The notes beneath the pieces were generated by a model. That model was not told the origin of the DNA and searched no databases. It was given only the letters and a program-made list of their open reading frames with translations. From assembly GCA_025356075.1 (NCBI GenBank), contig JANXUT010000058.1:1-64000 (forward strand): a DNA stretch of 64,000 bases, in the 5' to 3' direction. This document shows positions 17,605 through 25,878 of the stretch, in pieces. Within the stretch, counting starts at the first letter, position 1. Every line of letters starts with the position of its first letter. Made by a program: the position numbers and the translations under genes. Source of the stretch: Pseudomonadota bacterium. Its GTDB lineage: Bacteria; Pseudomonadota; Gammaproteobacteria; Steroidobacterales; Steroidobacteraceae.

Positions 17605-19260
17605 ATGAACCGCGATTTGGATGCAAGCCATCAGGCCCGCGCCTGGACGCTGCTGCTGATCGCCTGCGGAATCGCCTGGTTCGCGGTGCTCGGCGCGCGG
17701 CCGCTATTCAATCCCGATGAAGGACGATACGCGCAGATCCCCGCCGAAATGCTTGCGTCCGGCGATTTCACCGTACCGCGCCTCGATGGCTTCGTCTACC
17801 TCGAGAAGCCACCGCTGCAGTACTGGCTGACCGCGGCCGCGCTCAAGCTGTTCGGGCACAACGAGTGGGCCGCGCGGCTCTGCACGGCGCTGAGCGCCGC
17901 TCTTGCGCTCGGCTTCGTCTACCTGCTCGGCGCCCGCGCGTACTCGCGCGAGCGGGGCCTCATGGCGGCCGGCATGACGGCGAGCATGCTGCTCTATATC
18001 TTCATGGGCCAGCTGATCACGCTCGACATGACGCTCGCCTGCTTCCTCACGGTCGCCGTGGCCGCCTTCGCGCTCGCGCAGCTCGAGCGCGAGGCGGCGC
18101 CCGGCCGCACGCGCAATTGGATGCTGGTGTGCTGGGCTGCGATGGCGGCGGCGACGCTCACAAAGGGCCTGATCGGGATCGTGATCCCGGGCGCCGTGCT
18201 CGTCATCTACACGTTATGGCAGCGCGACTTCATCGCCTGGCGGCACGTGCACCTCGGCAAGGGACTCGCGCTCTATGCGCTGCTGGTGCTGCCGTGGTTC
18301 ACGCTCCTCGAGCGCGCGCAGCCCGGTGCGCTCAACTTCCTCATCGTGCACGAGCACTTCGAGCGCTACCTGACGAAAGTCCACGACCGCTACCAGCCGT
18401 GGTGGTACTTCCTCATGATCCTCGCGGCCGGCTCGTTGCCGTGGCTCCCGCAGATGGCGCGTGCGCTCCTCACCGGCTGGCGCGCGACGGCGGCGCGCGG
18501 TTGCTTCGACGTGAATCGCCTGCTCTGGGTCAGCGCCACGTTCACGCTTCTCTTCTTCTCGCTGTCGGACTCCAAGCTCGCGCCCTACATCGTGCCGGTG
18601 CTGCCGCCGCTCGCGCTGCTGGCGGCGATCGACGGCGCCAAGGGCGCGAGCGACCTGCGCCTGAGCGCGCTCCTGCAGCTCCTCGCCGGCGTCGCCCTCG
18701 CGATTGCCGTCGTCGTCTACGGCGATCGCCCGCTCGAGGGCGACCGCGCGGCGACGTACGCGGCGCTACGACCATGGACTCTCGGCATCGCGGTCGCGCT
18801 CATCGCCTCGGGCGCCATCGTTCTTGGCCTCGGCCGGCGCAACTTCGGCGCCGCAGCGCGCACGCTCGCCGCGGCCGGGTTCGGCATTGGGCTGACGCTG
18901 ATCGCGGGAGCCGCCACCGCGGTCGCGTCGCGCTACTCGGTGAAATCGATGCTCGCGGCCGCGGGCCCCCTGGCGAGCGACGCTGAGCTTTACAGCGTCG
19001 GCCTGTACGACTGGACGATGCCCTTCTACACCCGGCGCCTCGTCACGCCGGTCGCCTGGCGCGGCGAACTCGAGTTTGGCCTTAAACTCGCGCCCGAGCG
19101 TGGCATCGACACGATCGCAGAGTTTGCCGCACGCTGGCGCGCGAGCGAGCAGGGCTACGCGCTCGTCACGCTGCCCATCCACGCCGGGCTCGTGCGCGAG
19201 GGGCTCGAGATGCATGTGCTCGCGCGCGACTTCGACAATGTGCTGGTCAGCCGGCGGTAG
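17605..19260 (+). CDS. arnT: Ara4N lipid A transferase, ArnT-like (GT39/GT83)
   Basis: A 551-residue inner-membrane glycosyltransferase with about a dozen hydrophobic segments. The first periplasmic loop has the acidic NPDEGRYA motif and LEKPPLQYW, both characteristic of ArnT/PMT-like enzymes. ArnT moves 4-amino-4-deoxy-L-arabinose from undecaprenyl phosphate to lipid A, giving resistance to cationic peptides. The next five genes make that donor, which supports the assignment. I take the ATG at 17605; the frame extends to 17344 but overlaps the cbpA promoter. No clear promoter is visible. ArnT in this position, ahead of arnB, differs from the enterobacterial order. Confidence 0.85.
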   Translation: MNRDLDASHQARAWTLLLIACGIAWFAVLGARPLFNPDEGRYAQIPAEMLASGDFTVPRLDGFVYLEKPPLQYWLTAAALKLFGHNEWAARLCTALSAALALGFVYLLGARAYSRERGLMAAGMTASMLLYIFMGQLITLDMTLACFLTVAVAAFALAQLEREAAPGRTRNWMLVCWAAMAAATLTKGLIGIVIPGAVLVIYTLWQRDFIAWRHVHLGKGLALYALLVLPWFTLLERAQPGALNFLIVHEHFERYLTKVHDRYQPWWYFLMILAAGSLPWLPQMARALLTGWRATAARGCFDVNRLLWVSATFTLLFFSLSDSKLAPYIVPVLPPLALLAAIDGAKGASDLRLSALLQLLAGVALAIAVVVYGDRPLEGDRAATYAALRPWTLGIAVALIASGAIVLGLGRRNFGAAARTLAAAGFGIGLTLIAGAATAVASRYSVKSMLAAAGPLASDAELYSVGLYDWTMPFYTRRLVTPVAWRGELEFGLKLAPERGIDTIAEFAARWRASEQGYALVTLPIHAGLVREGLEMHVLARDFDNVLVSRR

Positions 19261-19265
19261 CTGCA

Positions 19266-20390
19266 ATGAATGAAATTCTGCCATTCACGCGCCCCTCGAT
19301 CGACGAGGCGACCATCGCGGATGTCGTCGCGGTGCTGCGCTCGGGGTGGATCGCCTCGGGACCGAAGGTGCTCGAGCTCGAGCGCGCGCTCGGCGAGTAC
19401 GTCGGTGGCGGCCGCAAGGTTCGCGTGATGACCTCGGCGACCGGCGGCCTGGAGATGGCGCTTAAAGCCGTCGGCGTCGGTCCCGGGCACGAGGTGATCG
19501 TGCCGGCGATGACCTTCGCCGCCTCCGCCAACGTCGTCGTCCGGCTCGGCGCCCGGCCGGTGTTCGTCGATGTCGGCCTGCGCTCCCGGAACGTCACGGC
19601 CGAGGCGATCGCCGCGGCGATCACGCCGCGCACCCGCGCGGTGATGCCGGTGCATTTCGCGGGCCTCGCGGTCGACATGGACCCCGTCAATGCGCTCGCC
19701 ACGGCGCGCGGGCTGCGCGTCGTCGAGGATGCGGCTCACGCGATCGGCACGCGCTACCGCGGCCGGATGATCGGCAGCTTCGGCGACATCGCCTGCTTCA
19801 GCTTCCATCCGAACAAGAACATGACGACGATCGAGGGCGGCGCGCTCGTCTATGCGGATGATCGCCTCACGCTGCCGCTCGATCGCGAGCGCTTCCACGG
19901 TATCTCCAAGGACGCGGCGGGCAACGTCGACGTGTTCGATGCCGGCGGCAAGTACAACCTCACCGACGTCGCCGCCGCGGTCGGCATCGGCCAGCTCCGC
20001 CAGCTCGATGGCTTCAACAAGGCCCGCCGCGCGCTGGTGAGCCACTACTTCGCGCGCCTCGAGCCGCGCCTCGATGCCGACATGCTGCCGCTGCCGGGCG
20101 ACGAGGGCCACAGCTGGCACGTGTTCGCGGTGCTGGTGCCGCTCGCGCGCCTGCGTATCACGCGCGATGAGTTCATCGCGCGCATGCGCGCGCTCGGCAT
20201 CGGCGTCGGGGTGCACTACCCGTCGCTCCCGGGCATGACGTACTACCGTGAGCTCGGCAACGACCCGGCGGCCTACCCGAATGCCGCCCGCATCGGCGCG
20301 GAGACCGTGACGCTGCCGCTATTCCCGGCGATGACGAACGCCGACGTCGATCGCGTCTGCGACGCGCTCCTCTCCGTCCTCGCTGACTGA
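19266..20390 (+). CDS. arnB: UDP-Ara4O aminotransferase ArnB
   Basis: A 374-residue PLP-dependent DegT/DnrJ/EryC1 aminotransferase that converts UDP-4-keto-arabinose to UDP-Ara4N using glutamate. The Schiff-base lysine is Lys184 in SFHPNKNMTT. DAAHA (155-159) and the early S-A-T-G-G-L segment complete the cofactor pocket. Its length is close to E. coli ArnB. It starts five bases after arnT and is followed by arnC after 11 bases, so it sits within one operon. Confidence 0.9.
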   Translation: MNEILPFTRPSIDEATIADVVAVLRSGWIASGPKVLELERALGEYVGGGRKVRVMTSATGGLEMALKAVGVGPGHEVIVPAMTFAASANVVVRLGARPVFVDVGLRSRNVTAEAIAAAITPRTRAVMPVHFAGLAVDMDPVNALATARGLRVVEDAAHAIGTRYRGRMIGSFGDIACFSFHPNKNMTTIEGGALVYADDRLTLPLDRERFHGISKDAAGNVDVFDAGGKYNLTDVAAAVGIGQLRQLDGFNKARRALVSHYFARLEPRLDADMLPLPGDEGHSWHVFAVLVPLARLRITRDEFIARMRALGIGVGVHYPSLPGMTYYRELGNDPAAYPNAARIGAETVTLPLFPAMTNADVDRVCDALLSVLAD

Positions 20391-20401
20391 AGGCACACAA
20401 A

Positions 20402-21406
20402 GTGAACGATGCCACCCCGATCCTGTCCGTCGTCATCCCGGTCTACAACGAGGAAGACGTGCTGCCGCAGCTGTTCGAGCGGCTCTACCCGGCGCTCGAT
20501 GCGCTCAATCGCCGCTACGAGGTGCTGTTCGTCAACGACGGCAGCCGCGACGGGTCGGTTGCGCTCTTGCGCGCGCAGTTCGCCAAGCGCCCGGTCGAGA
20601 CGCGCGTGATCCTGCTGCAGGTGAACTTCGGCCAGCACGCCGCGATCCTCGCGGCCTTCGCGCGCGCGCGCGGCGACTACATCGTGACGCTCGACGCCGA
20701 CCTGCAGAATCCGCCGGAGGAGGTTGGCAAGCTGCTCGCCGAGCTCGAGGCCGGCCACGACTACGTCGGCACCTGGCGCGGCAACCGCCAGGACCTCTGG
20801 TGGCGGCGCACGGCATCGAAGTTCGTCAACCTGATCCGCGAGCGCGCGACGCCGATCAAGATGGCCGACCACGGCTGCATGCTGCGCGGCTACGCTCGCA
20901 GCGTCGTCGATGCGATCAACTCGACGCGCGAGAACGTCACGTTCATCCCGGCGCTCGCCTCGCTCTATGCCGCCAATCCGGTCGAGATCGAGGTCAAGCA
21001 CGACGAGCGCGTCGCCGGCGCCTCGAAGTACTCGCTCTACAAGCTGATCCGGCTGACCTTCGACCTGATGACCGGGTTCTCGACCGTGCCACTGCAGGCG
21101 TTCTCGCTCGCCGGGCTCGTGCTGTCGCTCCTCTCCGGCGCCCTCGTCATCTACCTGCTCGGCCGGCGCCTCGTGCTCGGCCCTGAAGTCGACGGCGTGT
21201 TCACGCTGTTCGCGATCGTGTTCTTCTTCCTCGGCATCGCGCTGTTCGGCATCGGCCTCCTCGGCGAATACATCGGCCGGATCTACGTGCAGGTGCGCCA
21301 GCGCCCGCGCTACATCATCGGCGCTGTGCTCGAGGCGCATCCGGACAAGGACGCGCCGGCGAGCGATGTCATCGAGCGGCGACGACCGCCGGACGTCGTG
21401 CCGTGA
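20402..21406 (+). CDS. arnC: Undecaprenyl-phosphate Ara4FN transferase ArnC
   Basis: A 334-residue GT2 family glycosyltransferase. The cytoplasmic catalytic domain has SVVIPVYNEEDVLP, TLDADLQNPPEE (the DxD-type metal site) and GDYIVT; two hydrophobic segments after residue 225 anchor it in the membrane. It transfers formylated Ara4N to undecaprenyl phosphate. Start is a GTG at 20402. The stop overlaps the start of the formyltransferase gene by four bases (GTGA), which indicates coupled translation. Confidence 0.92.
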   Translation: MNDATPILSVVIPVYNEEDVLPQLFERLYPALDALNRRYEVLFVNDGSRDGSVALLRAQFAKRPVETRVILLQVNFGQHAAILAAFARARGDYIVTLDADLQNPPEEVGKLLAELEAGHDYVGTWRGNRQDLWWRRTASKFVNLIRERATPIKMADHGCMLRGYARSVVDAINSTRENVTFIPALASLYAANPVEIEVKHDERVAGASKYSLYKLIRLTFDLMTGFSTVPLQAFSLAGLVLSLLSGALVIYLLGRRLVLGPEVDGVFTLFAIVFFFLGIALFGIGLLGEYIGRIYVQVRQRPRYIIGAVLEAHPDKDAPASDVIERRRPPDVVP

Positions 21407-22350
21407 GCGTGGCGAGTGCCGTCGTGTTTGCCTACTCGGAGGTCGGGGCGCGCTGCCTCGGCGCGCTCTATGAGGCCGACGTAGCGGTGCCCCTCGTCGT
21501 GACCCACGAGGATGATCCGAACGAAGAGCGCTGGTTCGCGAGCGTCGCTGCGGTGGCACGCGGCGCGGGCAGCCGCGTCGTGACGCCGGCGGAGCCTGGC
21601 GAGGCAGGCCTCATCGCCGAGATCGGTGCGCTCAGGCCCGACTTCGTCTTCTCGTTCTACTACCGGCGGATGCTGCCGGCGGCGGTCCTCTCGCTCGCAC
21701 GCTTGGGCGCGCTCAACATGCACGGCTCGCTCCTCCCCAAGTACCGCGGCCGCGCGCCCGTCAACTGGGCGGTGCTGAATGGCGAGACCGAGACGGGCGC
21801 AAGCCTCCACTACATGGTCGAGAAGCCGGACGCCGGCGCCCTCATCGACCAGCAGGCGATCGCGATTGGCCCCGACGACACGGCCGTCGAGGTCGCCGGG
21901 CGCGTCGCCGACGCCGCGGTCACGGTATTGAAGAGGAGCCTCCCCAAGCTCATCGCCCGCACCGCCCGCGCCCGCCCGCTCGATCTTACCAAGGGCTCCT
22001 ACTTCGGCGGCCGCACGCCGGCCGACGGGGAGTTCAGCTTCGAGTGGCCGGCGGCGCGCATCCACAACCTCGTCCGCGCCGTCGCGCCGCCGTTCCCGGG
22101 GGCGTTCGCCAACCTCGACGGCCGGCGGATCCTCGTGCATTCGACGCGCAGGCGCCCCGCGGGCCCGCGTCAGGCGCTGGCGGCCCCGCGCCTCTACGTC
22201 GATGGCGCCTCGCTCGTGGCCGAATGCGGCGACGGCGAGCAGCTCGAGCTGCGCGAGGCCTATATTGACGGCGTGCGCCTCGACGCCGGCCGCTTCATTT
22301 CAACGTTCGGGCACGCCTGCGTGTCCACCCGCCCGCAGAAGCGGGCCTAA
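21403..22350 (+). CDS. arnA: UDP-Ara4N formyltransferase, stand-alone ArnA N-terminal half
   Basis: A 315-residue methionyl-tRNA formyltransferase-like enzyme. The catalytic triad of the family is visible as Asn105, His107 (LNMHGSLLPKYRGRAP) and Asp143 (EKPDAGALID). In enterobacteria this activity is the N-terminal half of bifunctional ArnA; here it is a separate gene, with the decarboxylase starting 18 bases after its stop. It keeps a C-terminal beta domain (residues ~205-300). Formylation drives the aminotransferase reaction forward before ArnD removes the group. Start is a GTG overlapping arnC. Confidence 0.88.
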   Translation: MSVASAVVFAYSEVGARCLGALYEADVAVPLVVTHEDDPNEERWFASVAAVARGAGSRVVTPAEPGEAGLIAEIGALRPDFVFSFYYRRMLPAAVLSLARLGALNMHGSLLPKYRGRAPVNWAVLNGETETGASLHYMVEKPDAGALIDQQAIAIGPDDTAVEVAGRVADAAVTVLKRSLPKLIARTARARPLDLTKGSYFGGRTPADGEFSFEWPAARIHNLVRAVAPPFPGAFANLDGRRILVHSTRRRPAGPRQALAAPRLYVDGASLVAECGDGEQLELREAYIDGVRLDAGRFISTFGHACVSTRPQKRA

Positions 22351-22368
22351 GCCAAGAGCAACCAGCCC

Positions 22369-23433
22369 ATGAAGAAGATCCTCATCCTCGGCGTGAACGG
22401 CTTCATCGGCCACCATCTCACGCGCACGGTCCTCGCCAATACCGACTGGCAGATCTGGGGCATGGACATGCAGGACGACCGCGTCCGGCCGTTCATGAAC
22501 GACCCGCGCTTCCACTTCTTCGAAGGCGACATCACGATCAACCACGAGTGGGTCGAGTACCACATCAGGAAGTGCGACGTGATCCTGCCGCTGGTGGCGA
22601 TCGCGACCCCCGCGACGTACGTGAAGGAGCCGCTCAGGGTCTTCGAGCTCGACTTCGAGGCGAACCTGCCGCTGATCCGCGCGTGCGTGAAGTACAAGAA
22701 GCGGGTCATCTTCCCGTCGACCTCCGAGGTCTACGGCATGTGCACGGATTCGGAGTTCCACCCGGACAAGTCGAACCTCGTGCTCGGCCCGATCGAGAAG
22801 CAGCGCTGGATCTACTCCTGCAGCAAGCAGCTGATGGACCGGATCATCTGGGCCTATGGCCAGCGCGACAAGCTCGACTTCACGCTGATCCGGCCGTTCA
22901 ACTGGGTGGGTTCCGGACTCGACTCGCTCGCGACCGCGAAGGAAGGCTCGAGCCGCGTCGCGACACAGTTTCTCGCGCACATAGCGCGCGGCGAGGACAT
23001 CAGCCTCGTCGACGGCGGCCAGCAGCGCCGCTGCTTCACGCACATCAACGATGGCATCGATGCCGTCATGCGCATCATCAAGAACGAAGGTGGCATCGCG
23101 AGCGGCAACATCTACAACATCGGCAACCCCGCCAACGACCTGTCCATCCGCCAGCTCGCCGAGCGGATGATCGAGATCGGCAAGGAGCACCCCGCCTACG
23201 CCCGCCAGGCCAAGAACGTGAAGGTCCGCGAGGTCGGCTCCCGGGAGTTCTACGGCAAGGGCTACGAGGACGTGCAGACCCGCGTGCCGTGGATCGACAA
23301 CACCAAGGCCGATCTCGGCTGGACGCCCAAGGGCGGCATGGACGAGATTCTCCGGTCGGTGTTCGACGCCTACGCCGCCGAGGTCACCGCCGCCGGGCGC
23401 CTCCTCGACACGAGCCCCGCCGGCGCCGGATGA
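22369..23433 (+). CDS. arnA: UDP-glucuronate decarboxylase, stand-alone ArnA C-terminal half
   Basis: A 354-residue extended short-chain dehydrogenase that oxidises and decarboxylates UDP-glucuronic acid to UDP-4-keto-arabinose. It shows the NAD-binding GVNGFIG at residues 8-14, the catalytic Ser region STSEVYG and the YSCSK Tyr/Lys pair. IRPFNWVGSGLDS and the conserved stretch around CFTHINDGIDA are typical of ArnA dehydrogenase domains rather than UDP-xylose synthases. It is encoded separately from the formyltransferase. No ugd gene for UDP-glucuronate is present in the window. Confidence 0.9.
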   Translation: MKKILILGVNGFIGHHLTRTVLANTDWQIWGMDMQDDRVRPFMNDPRFHFFEGDITINHEWVEYHIRKCDVILPLVAIATPATYVKEPLRVFELDFEANLPLIRACVKYKKRVIFPSTSEVYGMCTDSEFHPDKSNLVLGPIEKQRWIYSCSKQLMDRIIWAYGQRDKLDFTLIRPFNWVGSGLDSLATAKEGSSRVATQFLAHIARGEDISLVDGGQQRRCFTHINDGIDAVMRIIKNEGGIASGNIYNIGNPANDLSIRQLAERMIEIGKEHPAYARQAKNVKVREVGSREFYGKGYEDVQTRVPWIDNTKADLGWTPKGGMDEILRSVFDAYAAEVTAAGRLLDTSPAGAG

Positions 23434-23458
23434 GGGCGTCCGCCCGGAGGCGCCGCCC

Positions 23459-24367
23459 GTGGATATCGCCCTCAAGGTCGATGTCGATACCTACCGCGGC
23501 ACCTGCGAGGGCGTGCCCCGGCTGGTTCGGGACTTGGGCGCGCGCGGCGTCCACGCGAGCTTCTACTTCAGCCTAGGCCCCGACCACACCGGCCGCGCGC
23601 TCCGGCGCGTGTTCCGGCCGGGGTTCCTCGCCAAGGTGCAGCGCACCTCGGTGCTCAGCCACTACGGCCTGCGCACGCTCCTCTACGGCGTGCTGCTGCC
23701 AGGTCCCTACATCGCCCGCCGCGCGCGCGACGTGCTCGGCGCGGTCGCGGCCGCGGGCCACGAGACCGGCATCCACTGCTACGACCACGTCTACTGGCAG
23801 GACAACGTCGCGACGCGGGGCGCCGCCTGGACGCGCCGGCAGGTCGAGCTCGCCGCGGCCGCCTACGCCGAGGCGTTCGGACACGCCGCGCGCGCGCACT
23901 GCGCCGCCGGCTGGCAGGTGAACCCGACGCTGTTCGAGCTCGAGGACGAGCTTGAGCTCGACTACGCAAGCGATTGCCGCGGCACGGCGCCGTTCCTACC
24001 GGTCATGGGCGGCTACCGCGGCCGCTGCCCGCAGCTGCCGACGACTCTGCCGACGCTCGATGAGCTCGTCGGGGTCGATGGCCTCGACGTCGCGGGCGCC
24101 GTCGACCGGATCCTCGACATGAGCTTAAGTCCACCCGCCGCCGGCGCGCACGTGTTCACGCTGCATGCGGAGCTCGAGGGGCAGCGATTCGCGGCCGATT
24201 TCGGCCGGCTCATCGACACGTGGCGCGCGCGCGGCGTGCGGCTCGTGACGATGGCGGAGCTCAGGCGCCAGCTCGATGTGGGAGCCTTGCCGGCGCACGC
24301 GGTAGTGCACGGCGAGCTTCCGGGCCGTAGCGGCACCCTCGCGCTGCAGGGCGCGCGCGTCGGCTAG
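23459..24367 (+). CDS. arnD: Ara4FN-phosphoundecaprenol deformylase ArnD
   Basis: A 302-residue polysaccharide-deacetylase (NodB fold) protein. VDVDTYRGT near the N-terminus supplies the metal and catalytic Asp residues, GHETGIHCYDH near 100-110 the His motif, and VFTLHAELEG the C-terminal His. ArnD removes the formyl group on the lipid carrier before flipping. The GTG at 23459 follows GGAGG at 23446-23450. It ends the operon; no arnE/arnF flippase genes follow. The TAG stop lies in a CTAG shared with the convergent gene. Confidence 0.87.
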   Translation: MDIALKVDVDTYRGTCEGVPRLVRDLGARGVHASFYFSLGPDHTGRALRRVFRPGFLAKVQRTSVLSHYGLRTLLYGVLLPGPYIARRARDVLGAVAAAGHETGIHCYDHVYWQDNVATRGAAWTRRQVELAAAAYAEAFGHAARAHCAAGWQVNPTLFELEDELELDYASDCRGTAPFLPVMGGYRGRCPQLPTTLPTLDELVGVDGLDVAGAVDRILDMSLSPPAAGAHVFTLHAELEGQRFAADFGRLIDTWRARGVRLVTMAELRRQLDVGALPAHAVVHGELPGRSGTLALQGARVG

Positions 24368-24714
24368 TCGACGAGGCGGCGAAGCTCCGAGCGCTCGAGC
24401 AGCACCGCGAGGAGCGCCCCGACCGTCCGGTGCGCCTCGATGGGGTGCCTGAGCGGCCGCTCGGTGTGCAGGCGATAGTGGTTGCGCCGACCGCGCCGCT
24501 CGCGGGCGACGACGCCGGCGGCCTCGAGGTCGGCGACGATCTTCTGGACGGCGCGTTCGGTGATGCCGACCGACTGCGCGACATCCCGCAGGCGCGCATC
24601 GGCATCCTGGGCGAGGCAGACGAGCACGTGACCGTGGTTGCTGAAGAACGTCCAACCGCGCCCTTCGCCCGTCCCCGCCGGCAGGGGTCGCCGTTCAGCC
24701 GCCGCCTTGGTCAC
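24364..24714 (-). CDS. Winged helix-turn-helix regulator (MarR-like)
   Basis: A 116-residue DNA-binding protein. Residues 25-85 form a winged helix: [17 protein letters not shown], then recognition helix [18 protein letters not shown] and a basic wing [12 protein letters not shown]. There is no ligand-binding extension, so it may sense its signal through dimerisation. I take the GTG at 24714, which has GGGGG five bases upstream; the open frame continues to 24864 without an initiation signal. It diverges from htpX and converges on arnD. Its targets are unknown; the inverted repeat 28-43 bases upstream of its start could be an autoregulatory site. Confidence 0.75.
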   Translation of the reverse strand: MTKAAAERRPLPAGTGEGRGWTFFSNHGHVLVCLAQDADARLRDVAQSVGITERAVQKIVADLEAAGVVARERRGRRNHYRLHTERPLRHPIEAHRTVGALLAVLLERSELRRLVD

Positions 24715-24741
24715 CGATCCCCCGATGGACAGAGCCGATAA

Positions 24742-24757
24742 GCGAATCACGTTTCGC
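24742..24757. promoter_or_regulatory. Inverted repeat upstream of the winged-helix regulator
   Basis: GCGAA and TTCGC arms separated by six bases lie in the 188-bp gap between the regulator and htpX, just ahead of the regulator start. The size and position resemble MarR-family operators. No binding evidence exists; it is inferred from symmetry only. Confidence 0.33.
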
Positions 24758-24826
24758 GTACCAATCTTCGTCAATCGGCCGGGCGGAGTCAATTGCGGGG
24801 CCCGGACCTCCCGCGGGCCCGGCCGG

Positions 24827-24852
24827 CTTGAACTTGCAGGGCGCGTCCCCAT
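24827..24852 (+). promoter_or_regulatory. Sigma-32-like heat-shock promoter of htpX
   Basis: CTTGAA at 24827-24832 and CCCCAT at 24847-24852 are separated by 14 bases, an essentially perfect match to the RpoH consensus. The predicted start near 24860 gives a ~43-base leader before the ATG at 24903. htpX is a known heat-shock gene in E. coli, so the match is well placed. Confidence 0.7.
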
Positions 24853-24902
24853 CGAACACTGCACGGGCCCATCGCCCGCGAACGAAGAGGTCTCAAACTC
24901 CC

Positions 24903-25787
24903 ATGCTGCGCATCTTCCTGCTGCTCGCGACCAACTTTGCGGTGCTCCTGCTCGCCTCGATCGTGCTCGGCCTCCTCGGCGTCGGCCCGTGGCTCGACGC
25001 CCACGGCATCAATTTCGGGCCGCTGCTGATCGTCGGCGCGGTCATCGGCTTCGGCGGCGCGTTCTTCTCGCTCGCGATCTCGAAGTGGATCGCCAAGCGC
25101 AGCATGGGCGTCGTAGTCATCACGACGCCGCGCAACGACACCGAGGCCTGGCTCCTCGAGACGGTGCGCCGCGAGGCGGCGGCGGCGGGTATCGCCATGC
25201 CGGAAGTCGGCATCTTCGAATCGCCGGAACCGAACGCTTTCGCGACCGGCGCCAGGCGCAACGCCGCCCTCGTCGCGGTCAGCACCGGTCTCCTCGCGCG
25301 GATGGGCCGGCCGCAGGCCGAGGCCGTGCTTGGCCACGAGGTCACGCACGTCGCCAACGGCGACATGGTCACCCTGACGCTGATCCAGGGCGTCGTGAAC
25401 ACGTTCGTGTTCGTGCTGTCGCGGGTCATCGGCAACCTCGTCGACCGGTTCGTGTTCCGCAATGACTCGGAGCGCGGCCAGGGACCGGCCTTCTGGATCA
25501 CGACGATCATCGCGCAGATCGTGCTCAGCTTCTTCGCCACGATGATCGTCATGTGGTTCTCGCGCCGCCGCGAGTTTCGCGCCGACGCGGGCGGCGCCCG
25601 CCTCGGCAGTCGCGCGGGCATGATCGGCGCGCTCGAGGCGCTGAAGCGCATCGAGACCGGGGGCCTGCCGGAGGCGATGCAGGCGTTCGGCATCGCGGGC
25701 CCTGACCGGGTGAGCGGGCTTAAGCGCCTGCTGATGAGCCACCCGCCGCTCGAGGAACGGATCGAGGCGCTGCGCCAGAGGGCGTGA
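24903..25787 (+). CDS. htpX: Membrane zinc protease HtpX
   Basis: A 294-residue M48-family inner-membrane metalloprotease involved in quality control of membrane proteins. Two hydrophobic segments at residues 3-25 and 37-60 precede the zinc-binding HEVTH motif ([12 protein letters not shown] near 148). Two more segments follow near 165 and 200, and REFRAD supplies the third zinc ligand. The C-terminus [12 protein letters not shown] is typical. Length matches E. coli HtpX (293). The ATG at 24903 is chosen because it starts the first helix. A sigma-32-like promoter precedes it. Confidence 0.95.
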   Translation: MLRIFLLLATNFAVLLLASIVLGLLGVGPWLDAHGINFGPLLIVGAVIGFGGAFFSLAISKWIAKRSMGVVVITTPRNDTEAWLLETVRREAAAAGIAMPEVGIFESPEPNAFATGARRNAALVAVSTGLLARMGRPQAEAVLGHEVTHVANGDMVTLTLIQGVVNTFVFVLSRVIGNLVDRFVFRNDSERGQGPAFWITTIIAQIVLSFFATMIVMWFSRRREFRADAGGARLGSRAGMIGALEALKRIETGGLPEAMQAFGIAGPDRVSGLKRLLMSHPPLEERIEALRQRA

Positions 25788-25795
25788 GCGCTCCC

Positions 25796-25820
25796 GGGCG
25801 AGGGTGCCCCGCCCTCGCCC
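25796..25820. terminator. GC-rich stem-loop after htpX
   Basis: GGGCGAGGG and CCCTCGCCC form a perfect 9-bp stem with a 7-base loop, nine bases after the htpX stop. No T-tract follows on either strand, so it may act as an attenuator or RNA 3'-end stabiliser rather than a classic intrinsic terminator. The photolyase start lies 58 bases downstream. Confidence 0.4.
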
Positions 25821-25878
25821 GCGGATCCGCCGCGGACGGGCGTTGCATCCGGATCGCGCCCGCGCGCGAATAGACACT

